Positions 34,476 to 43,461 of a stretch of 64,000 bases of DNA are shown here, one piece after another. The notes under the pieces were generated by a model. The model saw only the letters and a list, made by a program, of their open reading frames with translations, was not told the origin of the DNA and made no database searches. Every line of letters starts with the position of its first letter. The stretch's first letter is position 1. Made by a program: the position numbers and the translations under genes. Source of the stretch: an uncultured Tenacibaculum sp. (GTDB lineage Bacteria > Bacteroidota > Bacteroidia > Flavobacteriales > Flavobacteriaceae). The stretch spans positions 1 to 64,000 of the forward strand of contig NZ_CANLTU010000012.1 of assembly GCF_947494125.1 (NCBI RefSeq), written 5' to 3'.

Positions 34476-35084
34476 TTATTTTACTTTTATTTGAAAAGCT
34501 TGTTTTCCTTCAATAATTCCGGTTAATATATCATTTTCTACAACCTCACCAACTCCTGCTGGAGTTCCTGTGAAAATAATATCTCCTTTTTTTAGTGTAA
34601 AATATTGAGATACATAACTAATCAATTCGTCTATTTTCCACAACATACTAGAAGTGTTTCCATCTTGAACAACTTCATCATTTTTTTTCAATTGAAATGA
34701 TAAATTATCCAACTCAAATTCTTCTTTAGGATAAAACTCACCTATAATAGCACTACCATCAAAAGCTTTTGCCTTTTCCCACGGCAAACCTTTTTCTTTA
34801 CATTTTGCTTGCACATCACGAGCGGTAAAGTCAATTCCCAATCCAATTGTATCATAATATTTATGTGCAAATTTTGGAGATATATGCTTTCCTACCTTAT
34901 TTATCTTAACCAATACCTCAACTTCATAATGTATATCATTAGAAAAAGGTGGTATAAAAAATGGCATTTTCTTTGGAAGAATTGCTGAATCTGGCTTCAA
35001 AAAAACTACTGGACTCTCAGGTTTCTCGTTTGCTAATTCTTCTATATGTTTTGCGTAATTACGCCCAATACAAATTATCTTCAT
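34476..35084 (-). CDS. Fumarylacetoacetate hydrolase family protein
   Basis: A 202-residue cytoplasmic protein of the FAH/YcgM type: MKIICIGRNYAKHIEEL at the start, FLKPDSAIL, HYEVEVLVKI with the metal-ligand glutamates, GLGIDFTARDVQ, KGLPWEKAKAFDGSA and DIIFTGTPAGVG. It is a compact single-domain member. These are divalent-metal-dependent C-C hydrolases, acylpyruvases or oxaloacetate decarboxylases. The exact substrate cannot be deduced, though an acylpyruvase or oxaloacetate decarboxylase is the best guess. It lies 9 bases after menB on the same strand, a common synteny in Flavobacteriaceae. Confidence 0.9.
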   Translation of the reverse strand: MKIICIGRNYAKHIEELANEKPESPVVFLKPDSAILPKKMPFFIPPFSNDIHYEVEVLVKINKVGKHISPKFAHKYYDTIGLGIDFTARDVQAKCKEKGLPWEKAKAFDGSAIIGEFYPKEEFELDNLSFQLKKNDEVVQDGNTSSMLWKIDELISYVSQYFTLKKGDIIFTGTPAGVGEVVENDILTGIIEGKQAFQIKVK

Positions 35085-35093
35085 ATGTTTCTA

Positions 35094-35933
35094 TTATGGT
35101 ATCCAAGTTTTAGGAAAATTAGGCTTACGTTTTTCTAAGAAAGCATCACGTCCTTCTTTTGCTTCATCTGTCATATAAGCTAAACGTGTTACTTCTCCTG
35201 CAAATACTTGTTGCCCTACCATACCATCATCAGTTAAGTTCATAGCGAACTTTAACATCTTAATAGAAGTTGGTGATTTTTCTAAGATTTCTTGTGCCCA
35301 ATCAAAAGCTGTTTGTTCTAATTCATCATGAGGAACCACTGCATTTACCATTCCCATTTCATAAGCCTCTTGAGCTGAATAATTTCTTCCTAAGAAAAAT
35401 ATTTCTCTTGCTTTCTTTTGACCTACCATTTTTGCTAAGTATGCTGATCCATATCCTGCATCAAACGAAGTTACATCTGCATCTGTTTGTTTAAAAATTG
35501 CATGCTCTTTACTAGCTAAAGTTAAATCGCACGTAACATGTAGACTATGTCCACCTCCTACAGCCCAACCTGGAACTACACAAATAACAGCTTTTGGCAT
35601 AAAACGAATTAATCGTTGTACCTCTAAAATATTTAATCGATGGTATCCATCTTTCCCTACATATCCTTGATGTCCACGAGCATTTTGATCTCCTCCTGAA
35701 CAAAAACTCCAAACACCATCTTTTGTTGATGGTCCCTCTGCTGACAATAATACAACGCCAATATTAGTATCTTCATGAGCATCTTGAAATGCATCTAATA
35801 ATTCCGATGTAGTATGCGGACGAAATGCATTACGCACATTTGGCCTATTAAATGCTATTCTTGCTACATTATGTGACTTTTTATAAGTAATATCTTCGTA
35901 CTCTTTGGCAACTTTCCATTGAGGTTGTATCAT
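35094..35933 (-). CDS. menB: 1,4-dihydroxy-2-naphthoyl-CoA synthase
   Basis: A 279-residue crotonase-fold enzyme that cyclises o-succinylbenzoyl-CoA to dihydroxynaphthoyl-CoA in menaquinone synthesis. Features are the N-terminal ARIAFNRPNVRNAFRP, the oxyanion and bicarbonate region FCSGGDQNARG (about 77-87), GWAVGGGHSLHVTCDL, TSFDAGYGSAY and the C-terminal FLEKRKPNFPKTWIP typical of MenB. Length is normal. A -7 box lies at 35965. menD is encoded 1.8 kb further along on the same strand, separated by an oppositely oriented esterase gene. Confidence 0.96.
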   Translation of the reverse strand: MIQPQWKVAKEYEDITYKKSHNVARIAFNRPNVRNAFRPHTTSELLDAFQDAHEDTNIGVVLLSAEGPSTKDGVWSFCSGGDQNARGHQGYVGKDGYHRLNILEVQRLIRFMPKAVICVVPGWAVGGGHSLHVTCDLTLASKEHAIFKQTDADVTSFDAGYGSAYLAKMVGQKKAREIFFLGRNYSAQEAYEMGMVNAVVPHDELEQTAFDWAQEILEKSPTSIKMLKFAMNLTDDGMVGQQVFAGEVTRLAYMTDEAKEGRDAFLEKRKPNFPKTWIP

Positions 35934-35964
35934 AATTCAATAATATTTTCGTTATTTAACAAAG

Positions 35965-35972
35965 CAAAAATA
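35965..35972 (-). promoter_or_regulatory. Promoter -7 box for menB
   Basis: The minus strand reads TATTTTTG, 31 bases upstream of the menB ATG. Together with the box at 35998 on the other strand it makes a compact divergent promoter region. Confidence 0.45.
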
Positions 35973-35997
35973 ACATAATAACTTTATTTTTCTTTTC

Positions 35998-36005
35998 TAT
36001 ATTTG
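35998..36005 (+). promoter_or_regulatory. Promoter -7 box for the esterase gene
   Basis: TATATTTG is an exact TAnnTTTG match, 21 bases before the ATG at 36027. It argues against the in-frame ATG at 36003, which would overlap the box. Confidence 0.55.
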
Positions 36006-36026
36006 AACGATATAATATTATCCCTT

Positions 36027-37274
36027 ATGAAACAACTATATTTTTTACTTACTGTATTAATTAGCTCAAGTCTTTTTTCGCAGAAAGTTATTACTGAAAA
36101 GATTAACTCTAAAGAGTTTAACACTGATAGAACCGTAAAAATTTACATTCCTAAAGATTATGATAAAGATGATACGGCTAGTTATCCTGTTGCTGTTGTT
36201 TTAGGAGATGAATATCTTTTTGATTTATATCTTGGTAATGCTAAATTATACGCAGATGTAGATAAAGCCCCTAAACAAATTGTTGTTGGAATAGATATGA
36301 AAGACACTTATGCTAAAGATGTATCTGTTATTCCTTCTAATAATGCATTGACAAGCCATGCTACAAAATTTTATGATTTTATAAAAAAAGAATTAATTCC
36401 CCATATGGAAGGGAACTATAGAACCTCTCCTTTTATGACAATTGTTGGTCAAGGTAGAGGCGCTAATTTTCTTACACATTATTTAAAAGATGCTGAACCT
36501 ATTTTTAATTCATTTATATGCATTACTCCTAGCTTTTCTGAATTAGCAGCCAATACTATTGCTTCATACTCATTAAATAGATTAGCTTCGGTAGACAACT
36601 CTTACTTCTTTTATGCAAGTAATAACAAAAAATTTATTACAAAGAAACAAAATGATAGATATAACGAAATAGCAACATACCTATCTTCTTTTGATGCTAA
36701 AAACCTTCATTTTACTTTCAATGAATTTAAAAATGCGCCAAATCATTTATCTGTTATTAGTGAAACTATCCCTAGAGCTTTTGCTAAGATGTTTTCTATT
36801 TATTCAAAAATCACAAAAGATGAATTTGACAAAAACATTAAAGATTTAGATCCTTTAGCTGCTATAAAATATTTAGAACAAAAATATTTAGACATTCAGT
36901 TTTTATATGGCTCAAATTTAAATGTTCGTTTAGATGACATTTTTGCTATTGAAGGAATCGTTATAGATAAATTAGATGGAGATTACCTTAGAGTTTTAGG
37001 TGATTTTGTAATGATTAAATACCCTGATTCTCATATAGGAGATTTTTATGTTGGAAAGTATTATGAATTAGGTAAAGATTACGAAAAAGCTGATTTCTAC
37101 TATAAAGCTGCTTATGGTAAAATGGATCCTTCTGATCCAAATGCTAATGCTTTTTACGAGAATATTAAACGTGTAAACGATTTAAAAGGAAGTCAACCAA
37201 AAGAACAACCTCTAGATGAAGAACTTCCAGAAGAAGATCAAGAAAAAGAAGACAAAGGAGAAGATAATGAATAA
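36027..37274 (+). CDS. Exported putative esterase (alpha/beta hydrolase, Esterase D-like)
   Basis: A 415-residue protein with a signal peptide (MKQLYFLLTVLISSSLFSQ). The start is set by the signal peptide and the promoter at 35998. The N-terminal two thirds match the esterase-like fold of enterochelin-esterase type (KIYIPKDYDKDD, YPVAVVLGDEYLF). The expected GxSxG is replaced by GQGRGAN (about 149), so the nucleophile serine appears absent and catalysis is doubtful. The C-terminal part has TPR-like helices (YVGKYYELGKDYEKADFYYKAA is one repeat, split by turns) and ends in an acidic tail of Glu and Asp. Possibly a binding or scaffold protein. It stands between menB and the S1 gene on the opposite strand. 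Confidence 0.8.
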   Translation: MKQLYFLLTVLISSSLFSQKVITEKINSKEFNTDRTVKIYIPKDYDKDDTASYPVAVVLGDEYLFDLYLGNAKLYADVDKAPKQIVVGIDMKDTYAKDVSVIPSNNALTSHATKFYDFIKKELIPHMEGNYRTSPFMTIVGQGRGANFLTHYLKDAEPIFNSFICITPSFSELAANTIASYSLNRLASVDNSYFFYASNNKKFITKKQNDRYNEIATYLSSFDAKNLHFTFNEFKNAPNHLSVISETIPRAFAKMFSIYSKITKDEFDKNIKDLDPLAAIKYLEQKYLDIQFLYGSNLNVRLDDIFAIEGIVIDKLDGDYLRVLGDFVMIKYPDSHIGDFYVGKYYELGKDYEKADFYYKAAYGKMDPSDPNANAFYENIKRVNDLKGSQPKEQPLDEELPEEDQEKEDKGEDNE

Positions 37275-37294
37275 CATTTTTTTCTAAAAAAATA

Positions 37295-37329
37295 AAAGCA
37301 CGTTTAAATAAATAAACGTGCTTTCTTTT
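37295..37329 (+). terminator. Bidirectional terminator between esterase and S1 gene
   Basis: AAAGCACGTTTA / TAAACGTGCTTT form a 12-bp perfect stem around AATAAA, with A-rich and T-rich flanks. It lies 20 bases after the esterase stop and about 20 bases after the S1 gene stop on the other strand. Confidence 0.88.
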
Positions 37330-37344
37330 TATATTTTATTTGGC

Positions 37345-37761
37345 TTATTTCTTAACCAACTCTATTCTGTCTTCTTTTAGTTCGATTTTTTTATCTTTAT
37401 ATAAGACTCCAACAGCTCTTTTAAAAGCCTTTTTACTCATTTGTAAACGGAATTTAATAGACTCAGGAGAACTTTTATCCGTTAGCATTAAAAAACCTTT
37501 TTCATCTAATTTACGTAGAATTACATCTGCATCTGTATCAATTACATTTCTAAATCCTTGAGGTCGTAAAGAAACATCTATTTTACCATCTTCTCTTATA
37601 TTTTTAATATAACCGTACGTTTCCATACCTTCTTCGATATCTTGGTATACTTCACTATTAAACAATAACCCATCAAATTCATCATCAATTAAAACATTGT
37701 ATCCTAATGGAGTTTGCTCAACTATTTTCAAATTTACCTGATCTCCTTCTTGTAATTCCAT
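37345..37761 (-). CDS. S1-like RNA-binding protein, short CvfB/YitL type
   Basis: A 138-residue protein. It has an S1 OB-fold (about 1-75; GYNVLIDDEFDGLLFNSEV, YGYIKNIREDGKIDVSL) and a C-terminal winged-helix-type region (about 78-138; ILRKLDEKGFLMLTDKSSPE, MSKKAFKRAVGVLYKDKKI). CvfB-type proteins usually have about 280 residues with several S1 modules, so this is the shortened form seen in Flavobacteria. It probably binds RNA. Its ATG lies one base after the menD stop, so the two are co-translated. Confidence 0.85.
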   Translation of the reverse strand: MELQEGDQVNLKIVEQTPLGYNVLIDDEFDGLLFNSEVYQDIEEGMETYGYIKNIREDGKIDVSLRPQGFRNVIDTDADVILRKLDEKGFLMLTDKSSPESIKFRLQMSKKAFKRAVGVLYKDKKIELKEDRIELVKK

Positions 37762-37762
37762 T

Positions 37763-39430
37763 TTATAAGTTTTTAAAATAGTTCTTTAAAACTACGTCAT
37801 TTATTTCTTTTGGAGTAAATATCTCCATTATTTTTGGCTGATTTGATTCTAAATATAAATCATTCAATCCAATATTTAATTCTTCTAAATTTGAAACAGC
37901 TGTATAATCAAAATTATACATTTTTGCCAAATGCTCAGCTGTTAAGCTATGTGGTGTTTCAAAATAATCAGTCGCATTAGTAGTCAATGGACCTGGAATA
38001 AATCTAAAAATTCCACCACCAGCATTATTTAAGATAATAATTCTAAAGTTTTTTGGAATATCACTATTCCATAAAGCATTACTATCATAAAAAAAGCTTA
38101 AATCTCCTGTAATAAAAGTAGTTATTTCTTTAGTAGCAAATGCAGCTCCAATTGCCGTACTTGTACTTCCATCTATACCACTTGTTCCTCTATTACAAAA
38201 AACTTTTAATGTTGGATTTAAATTAAACAACTGAGAATATCGAATTGTAGAACTATTACTTATTTGTACTTGAGAAGCATCTGGCATAGATTTTAAAATA
38301 GTTTCAAAAACTTTTAAATCTGAATATACCGTATTTACTAAATACTCAGTATGTTTTATAGCCCTACTTTTATTTTTAGTTAGCCATTTATTCTGATAAG
38401 CCTCACCTCCTTCATCAGATATTTCTCCATGTATCGTTAATAAGGTATTAAGAAAATGAATAGGCTTTTCTTTTATATGTTCAGACAAACAATGATAAGT
38501 ATTCATTGCTTTTAATTCGTCAATATGCCAATGTTCAGTTGGCTGATATTTTCTTAAAAACTGTTTTATTTTTTTAGAAATCACCATCCCTCCTAAAGTG
38601 ATTAAAACTTCGGGTTGTAAATCTAAAAATTCAGATTCTATCAAAGGAAAAATAAGTTTATCTATAGAGTTAACAAACTTTGGATGGTATAAATTTGAAG
38701 TTGTTTCTGTTAAAACTAAAACAGACTCATCTCTTACTAATTTACTTAAAACATTTTGTAATTCTGTGTCTGGAAAATTACTTCCAACTAAAATCATTTT
38801 TTTGGTAGAAGACTTCCACCTACTAATTAATTCCGTATAGTCATTTTGTAATTTCACATTCTGATTTAAAGCAGTTTTTGGAAAATCAAAAGATTTTAAA
38901 TTAGAAATCGTTTCATATAAAGGTTCATCAAATGGTACATTTATATGAACAGGTCCTTTATTCAAAACTGAAGTTTCCAAAGCTTTAATTAATAAGCCTG
39001 AATTATTTTCTAGTTCACCTTCTTCATCAATTAAATTAGCAGAAAATAAAATGTGATTCTTAAAAACATTTTCCTGACGAATTGTTTGACCATCTCCTAT
39101 ATCAATTAAATGCTTAGGTCTATCGGCAGAAATCACCACTAAAGGAATATTACTATAAAATGCTTCTGCTATAGCAGGATAATAATTTAACAATGCAGAA
39201 CCCGATGAGCAAACTATTGCTACAGGCTTTTGTTTTTGCTGCGCGATTCCCATAGCAAAAAAAGCAGCACACCGCTCATCAACAACACTTAATGTTTCTA
39301 TAGTAGGGTGATTTGAAAACCCTATCGTTAACGGAGCGTTTCTTGATCCTGGTGAGATAACAACCGTATCAATATTAAATTGATTACATGCTGAAATTAC
39401 TAATTGTGCAAGTTCTTTTTTTGGGAACAT
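37763..39430 (-). CDS. menD: SEPHCHC synthase MenD
   Basis: A 555-residue thiamine-diphosphate enzyme. It joins 2-oxoglutarate and isochorismate to give SEPHCHC, the first committed step of menaquinone synthesis. Evidence is the N-terminal VISPGSRNAPLTIGF, the activating-glutamate region (VVDERCAAFFAMGIA), CSSGSALLNYYPAIAEA, SADRPKHLIDIGDGQTIRQ and the C-terminal ThDP-Mg site (ITGDLSFFYDSNALWN). Full length. It lies directly before the S1 gene. tal is upstream on the same strand, with a terminator hairpin between. menB is nearby, and the other men genes are outside the window. Confidence 0.96.
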   Translation of the reverse strand: MFPKKELAQLVISACNQFNIDTVVISPGSRNAPLTIGFSNHPTIETLSVVDERCAAFFAMGIAQQKQKPVAIVCSSGSALLNYYPAIAEAFYSNIPLVVISADRPKHLIDIGDGQTIRQENVFKNHILFSANLIDEEGELENNSGLLIKALETSVLNKGPVHINVPFDEPLYETISNLKSFDFPKTALNQNVKLQNDYTELISRWKSSTKKMILVGSNFPDTELQNVLSKLVRDESVLVLTETTSNLYHPKFVNSIDKLIFPLIESEFLDLQPEVLITLGGMVISKKIKQFLRKYQPTEHWHIDELKAMNTYHCLSEHIKEKPIHFLNTLLTIHGEISDEGGEAYQNKWLTKNKSRAIKHTEYLVNTVYSDLKVFETILKSMPDASQVQISNSSTIRYSQLFNLNPTLKVFCNRGTSGIDGSTSTAIGAAFATKEITTFITGDLSFFYDSNALWNSDIPKNFRIIILNNAGGGIFRFIPGPLTTNATDYFETPHSLTAEHLAKMYNFDYTAVSNLEELNIGLNDLYLESNQPKIMEIFTPKEINDVVLKNYFKNL

Positions 39431-39442
39431 TATTTTAGTTTA

Positions 39443-39482
39443 AAAATGTCATTCTAAAGCAGCAACTTTAAAATGACATTTT
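39443..39482 (-). terminator. Terminator after the transaldolase gene
   Basis: AAAATGTCATT and AATGACATTTT are exact complements around an 18-base interior that can pair further (CTAAAG with CTTTA). On the minus strand a U-run follows. It lies 23 bases after the transaldolase stop and before menD. Confidence 0.75.
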
Positions 39483-39505
39483 ATAATAAAATCAACTTAT
39501 GTTGA

Positions 39506-40159
39506 TTAATTTCCTTTTTTATAATCTGCTAAAAACTTAGCTAAACCAATATCTGTTAAAGGGTGTTTTAACAATCCTTCAATAGCACTTAAAGGCCCTG
39601 TCATTACATCAGATCCTAATTTAGCACAATCTATTATATGCATTGTATGACGTACTGATGCAGCTAAAATTTGAGTTTCGTACATATAGTTATCGAAAAT
39701 TTGACGAATCTCTGCGATTAAGTTTAACCCATCTGTAGAAATATCATCTAAACGTCCAATAAATGGAGAAACATATGTTGCTCCTGCTTTTGCAGCTAAT
39801 AATGCTTGCCCTGCAGAAAATACCAATGTTACATTTGTTTTAATTCCTTTATCTGAAAAATATTTACAAGCTTTAACACCGTCTTTAATCATTGGTAATT
39901 TTACCACGATTTGTGGGTTTAAAGCAGCTAAAGCTTCACCTTCTTTTACCATTCCTTCAAAATCAGTAGAAATAACTTCAGCAGAAACATCTCCATCAAC
40001 AATTTCACAAATAGCTTTGTAATGATTGATAATATTTTCTTCTCCTGTAATTCCTTCTTTAGCCATTAAAGATGGGTTTGTTGTTACTCCATCTAAAATC
40101 CCTAAAGCTTGCGCCTCTCTAATTTGATCTAAATTAGCTGTATCAATAAAAAATTTCAT
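39506..40159 (-). CDS. Transaldolase, short MipB/TalC type
   Basis: A 217-residue class I aldolase of the small transaldolase/fructose-6-phosphate aldolase group: [30 protein letters not shown], Schiff-base lysine in [13 protein letters not shown] (about residue 85), [24 protein letters not shown] (split at family motif) and PFIGRLDD. It probably transfers dihydroxyacetone units between fructose-6-phosphate and erythrose-4-phosphate in the pentose phosphate pathway. Separating transaldolase from F6P aldolase activity needs active-site detail I cannot resolve. A -7 box lies at 40209; a terminator follows. Confidence 0.94.
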   Translation of the reverse strand: MKFFIDTANLDQIREAQALGILDGVTTNPSLMAKEGITGEENIINHYKAICEIVDGDVSAEVISTDFEGMVKEGEALAALNPQIVVKLPMIKDGVKACKYFSDKGIKTNVTLVFSAGQALLAAKAGATYVSPFIGRLDDISTDGLNLIAEIRQIFDNYMYETQILAASVRHTMHIIDCAKLGSDVMTGPLSAIEGLLKHPLTDIGLAKFLADYKKGN

Positions 40160-40208
40160 TTATATAAATTTAAAAAAGTTGTGTTCTATTATAAAACTAT
40201 TTAAAGGA

Positions 40209-40216
40209 CAAAGATA
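40209..40216 (-). promoter_or_regulatory. Promoter -7 box for the transaldolase gene
   Basis: The minus strand reads TATCTTTG, an exact TAnnTTTG match, 49 bases upstream of the ATG at 40159. Confidence 0.5.
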
Positions 40217-40252
40217 CTTACCTTAATGTAATTTATTACTACTCGTAAATAT

Positions 40253-40918
40253 TTAATTTTTACTATTCATATTTTTCAAAACCATTTCACTAGAGTCTAC
40301 ACGAACTCCAAACAAAATCATTTCTTTAGAATTTACTACCTTTACTAATGCTACATCTTTTATTTTTCCTGCACTATATGTAGAAATCACAAAAGTTTCA
40401 TCTATTTTTTGAACAAAGAACTTTTCCTTAAAAAAGTCTTGATTTTCTTTTTTAATTTCTCCTTTATATTTCTCAAGGTCTTTATCAAAGTCAACAACAC
40501 CTATACTAGTTCCATATATACTCTCCTCTATTTCTTCTTTTGTTAGTTTGGTAATCGTAGGAATTATTTTCACATAGAGTATGGAATAAATAGATTTATT
40601 TCCATTATTATTAAGTACATAATCTACCTCTAGCATATTTTCTTTAATAAATCGATAAGGCCTCACTACAGTCTGTTTATCATAATAAATTTTTATGCTA
40701 TCCTTGATAATCGAATAACGTCCCTGATCTATTATTGATAAGGAACCATCAAAACCATATGATTTTACAGCTCCATTCTTAAACTCTATAATATACACAG
40801 TCGGAACTGAATTTACATCAAGACTATTCCCAAGACTCACTAACCACTTTCCTTCTATCTCTTGTGCGGAAGTTATTAAAGAATACCAAAATAATACTAC
40901 TGTAATAGCTATTCTCAT
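40253..40918 (-). CDS. Exported protein of unknown function, lipocalin-like
   Basis: A 221-residue protein with a signal peptide (MRIAITVVLFWYSLITSAQ). The mature N-terminus EIEGKWLVSLGNS followed by alternating beta strands (VYIIEFKNGAVKSYGF, GRYSIIKDSIKIYY) resembles the lipocalin-type barrel proteins of Bacteroidota, but no named domain is certain. The C-terminal half (about 120-221) is charged with no clear fold. Its ATG overlaps the stop of the preceding SDR gene by four bases (ATGA), so the two are translated together. Likely periplasmic. Confidence 0.75.
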   Translation of the reverse strand: MRIAITVVLFWYSLITSAQEIEGKWLVSLGNSLDVNSVPTVYIIEFKNGAVKSYGFDGSLSIIDQGRYSIIKDSIKIYYDKQTVVRPYRFIKENMLEVDYVLNNNGNKSIYSILYVKIIPTITKLTKEEIEESIYGTSIGVVDFDKDLEKYKGEIKKENQDFFKEKFFVQKIDETFVISTYSAGKIKDVALVKVVNSKEMILFGVRVDSSEMVLKNMNSKN

Positions 40919-41715
40919 AGCTTATAATGATTCATTAATAATTTTTCATAGACTTTATCTGGCAATATTCGTTTTAAAACAATAGAAAATTTCTCCATAA
41001 AGCCACCTATTTTATAATGTATTCTTGGGTTTTTATTTTTTATAATCTGATGAATCGCTTTCGCCATAATTAACGGGTCTTCACCAGAACTAACATGTGA
41101 ATCCATTAACGCTAAGTTTTCAGCATACTTTTCTTTATATGCAGACTCTTCAAAAACGGGAGTATGATATCTACCTGCTGCTATATTCGTTGCAAAATCA
41201 CCAGGAGCAGCATTTACAATTCTAACTCCAAATTGCTTTACCTCCATGCTCAATGCTTCGGTTACCAATTCTAAAGCTCCTTTACTTGCTGAATAAATTC
41301 CTCTAAATGGCAATCCCATATAACCTGCAATAGAAGTAGTGTTTATAATCAATCCTCTTTTTTGCGCTCTCATACTTGGTAACACAGCCTTCATTACATC
41401 AATAGCTCCAAAAAAATTTGTTTCGAAATTGGCACGCATTTCATCAGTTGGAGTATCCTCTATAGGTCCAGTAATTCCTTTCCCTGCGTTATTAATTAAA
41501 ACATCAATTCTACCTTCTTTAGTAATTACTTTTTCTATGGCTTCTTTTATCGAAACTTCATCAGTAACATCTAAGGCAACCATAGCAAAAGGTAATTTTA
41601 ATTTATCTGGATTTCTACTCGTACCATAAACAGTGTACTTATTATTATGTAAGTAAGTTGCTATTGACTTCCCTATTCCTGATGAAGCTCCTGTTATAAA
41701 TATAACTTTAGACAT
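40915..41715 (-). CDS. Short-chain dehydrogenase/reductase
   Basis: A 266-residue classical SDR. The start MSKVIFITGASSGIGK is chosen because it opens with the Rossmann strand; an upstream 17-residue extension is rejected. NAD(P) motif TGASSGIGKSIA (about 8-19), NNAGKGITGP, catalytic Ser in INTTSIAGYMG, Tyr-x3-Lys in YSASKGAL and NAAPGDFATNIA are all present. NADP preference is suggested by the Arg in GTSRNPDK. Substrate unknown. It overlaps the following exported-protein gene by four bases and is divergent from the M1 peptidase gene. Confidence 0.93.
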   Translation of the reverse strand: MSKVIFITGASSGIGKSIATYLHNNKYTVYGTSRNPDKLKLPFAMVALDVTDEVSIKEAIEKVITKEGRIDVLINNAGKGITGPIEDTPTDEMRANFETNFFGAIDVMKAVLPSMRAQKRGLIINTTSIAGYMGLPFRGIYSASKGALELVTEALSMEVKQFGVRIVNAAPGDFATNIAAGRYHTPVFEESAYKEKYAENLALMDSHVSSGEDPLIMAKAIHQIIKNKNPRIHYKIGGFMEKFSIVLKRILPDKVYEKLLMNHYKL

Positions 41716-41799
41716 TGATATAATTTTAAGCAAATATCTAAAAGAAAGCATCAATAAAAAAAACATTAAACACTTATATTAGCATTTTAATTAGTGATT

Positions 41800-43446
41800 A
41801 TGCGCAAAAAATATATACTCGTTACTTTAACTTTATTAAGTTCTTATTTCTCTTTTTCACAAACTTCCCTTTTCAATCACTCTAAGAACTTTACACGTCA
41901 AGATTCTTTACGTGGAAGTATTACTAAAGAACGTTCTTGGTGGGATTTAACTTACTATAATTTAAATGTTCAAGTAGATCCTGATAAAAAGCTTATTCAA
42001 GGAAAAAACACGGTCCAATACAAAGTATTAAAACCGTATAAAGTTTTACAAATTGACCTACAAGCTCCTTTAAAAATAACGAAAGCAGTACAAAATAGGA
42101 AAGAACTAAAAGTGATTTCTGAAGGAAATGCCCATTTTATTCAGCTTAAAGAAAAGCAAAAAACTGGAAGTATTAATTCTGTAGACATTTATTACGAAGG
42201 AAAACCAAGAGAAGCAAAACGCGCTCCTTGGGACGGTGGTTTTTCATGGAAAAAAGATAAAAACGGAAAACATTTTGTAGCAACATCATGCCAAGGATTA
42301 GGAGCTAGTGTTTGGTGGCCTAACAAAGACCATATGTACGATGAAGTAGATAGTATGGCTATTAACGTACGTGTTCCTAAAAGCTTAATGAATATTTCCA
42401 ACGGAAGATTACGTAAAACCGAACATCATAAAGACAATACCACTACTTATCATTGGTTTGTAAATAATCCGATTAATAATTATGGAGTAAATATCAATAT
42501 TGGTGATTACACTCAATTTTCTGAGAAATACAAAGGAGAAGACGGTGAATTAGACATGAATTATTATGTGTTAAAATATAATTTAGAAAAAGCTAAAAAA
42601 CAATTTAAAGATGCTCCAAAAATGATGAGAGCATTTGAACATTGGTTTGGAAAATATCCTTTTTATGAAGACGGATTTAAATTAGTAGAAGTTCCGTATC
42701 TAGGAATGGAACATCAAAGTTCTGTTACGTACGGAAACCAATATTTAAATGGCTATTTAGGACGTGATTTATCTGGAACTGGATGGGGTTTAAAATTCGA
42801 CTTTATTATCATACACGAATCAGGACACGAATGGTTTGCCAACAATATTACCTATAAAGATATTGCTGACATGTGGATTCATGAAAGTTTTACTGCCTAT
42901 TCAGAAAACTTATTTTTAGATTATTACTATGGTAAAAAAGCATCTGCTGAATATGTTATTGGTACTCGTAGAGCTATTCAAAACGACATTCCTATTATTG
43001 GTCAATACAATGTAAATAGCGAAGGCTCTGGAGACATGTATTATAAAGGAGCTAATATGTTACATACTATTAGACAATTAGTAAATAATGATGAAAAATG
43101 GCGAGATATTTTACGTGGATTAAACAAGAAGTTCTATCACAAAACAGTGACAACTAAAGAAGTTGAAAGCTATATAATTACTAAATCTGATTTAGATCTA
43201 ACCAAAGTTTTCGATCAGTACTTACGAACAATTAAAATACCTATTTTTGAATATAAAATTGAAAATGAAAAATTATCATACCGTTGGAATAATGTAATCA
43301 AAGATTTCAACATGCCTTTAAACATAAAAGTAAATGGTAAATTACAAGTATTAAAACCAACAGAAAATTGGCAAACAAAATCGATAAACTCTAACAACAT
43401 AAAAATTGATGCAAATTTTTATATAGAAACTAAAAGAATAAAATAA
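41800..43446 (+). CDS. M1 family metallopeptidase
   Basis: A 548-residue exported zinc aminopeptidase-like protein. The ATG at 41800 is preferred to a GTG two codons upstream; it gives signal peptide MRKKYILVTLTLLSSYFSFSQ in two runs. The N-terminal beta domain (about 40-240; YYNLNVQVDPDKKLIQGKN) precedes the catalytic domain. That domain has the substrate-amine GMEHQSS motif and the zinc site HESGHEWFANN plus HESFTAYSE, where the second glutamate is the third ligand. It lacks the C-terminal helical repeats of large M1 enzymes, as in short Bacteroidota members. Likely periplasmic peptide degradation. The FRG gene follows after 15 bases. Confidence 0.93.
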   Translation: MRKKYILVTLTLLSSYFSFSQTSLFNHSKNFTRQDSLRGSITKERSWWDLTYYNLNVQVDPDKKLIQGKNTVQYKVLKPYKVLQIDLQAPLKITKAVQNRKELKVISEGNAHFIQLKEKQKTGSINSVDIYYEGKPREAKRAPWDGGFSWKKDKNGKHFVATSCQGLGASVWWPNKDHMYDEVDSMAINVRVPKSLMNISNGRLRKTEHHKDNTTTYHWFVNNPINNYGVNINIGDYTQFSEKYKGEDGELDMNYYVLKYNLEKAKKQFKDAPKMMRAFEHWFGKYPFYEDGFKLVEVPYLGMEHQSSVTYGNQYLNGYLGRDLSGTGWGLKFDFIIIHESGHEWFANNITYKDIADMWIHESFTAYSENLFLDYYYGKKASAEYVIGTRRAIQNDIPIIGQYNVNSEGSGDMYYKGANMLHTIRQLVNNDEKWRDILRGLNKKFYHKTVTTKEVESYIITKSDLDLTKVFDQYLRTIKIPIFEYKIENEKLSYRWNNVIKDFNMPLNIKVNGKLQVLKPTENWQTKSINSNNIKIDANFYIETKRIK

Positions 43447-43461
43447 TCCCCCACAACTAAA

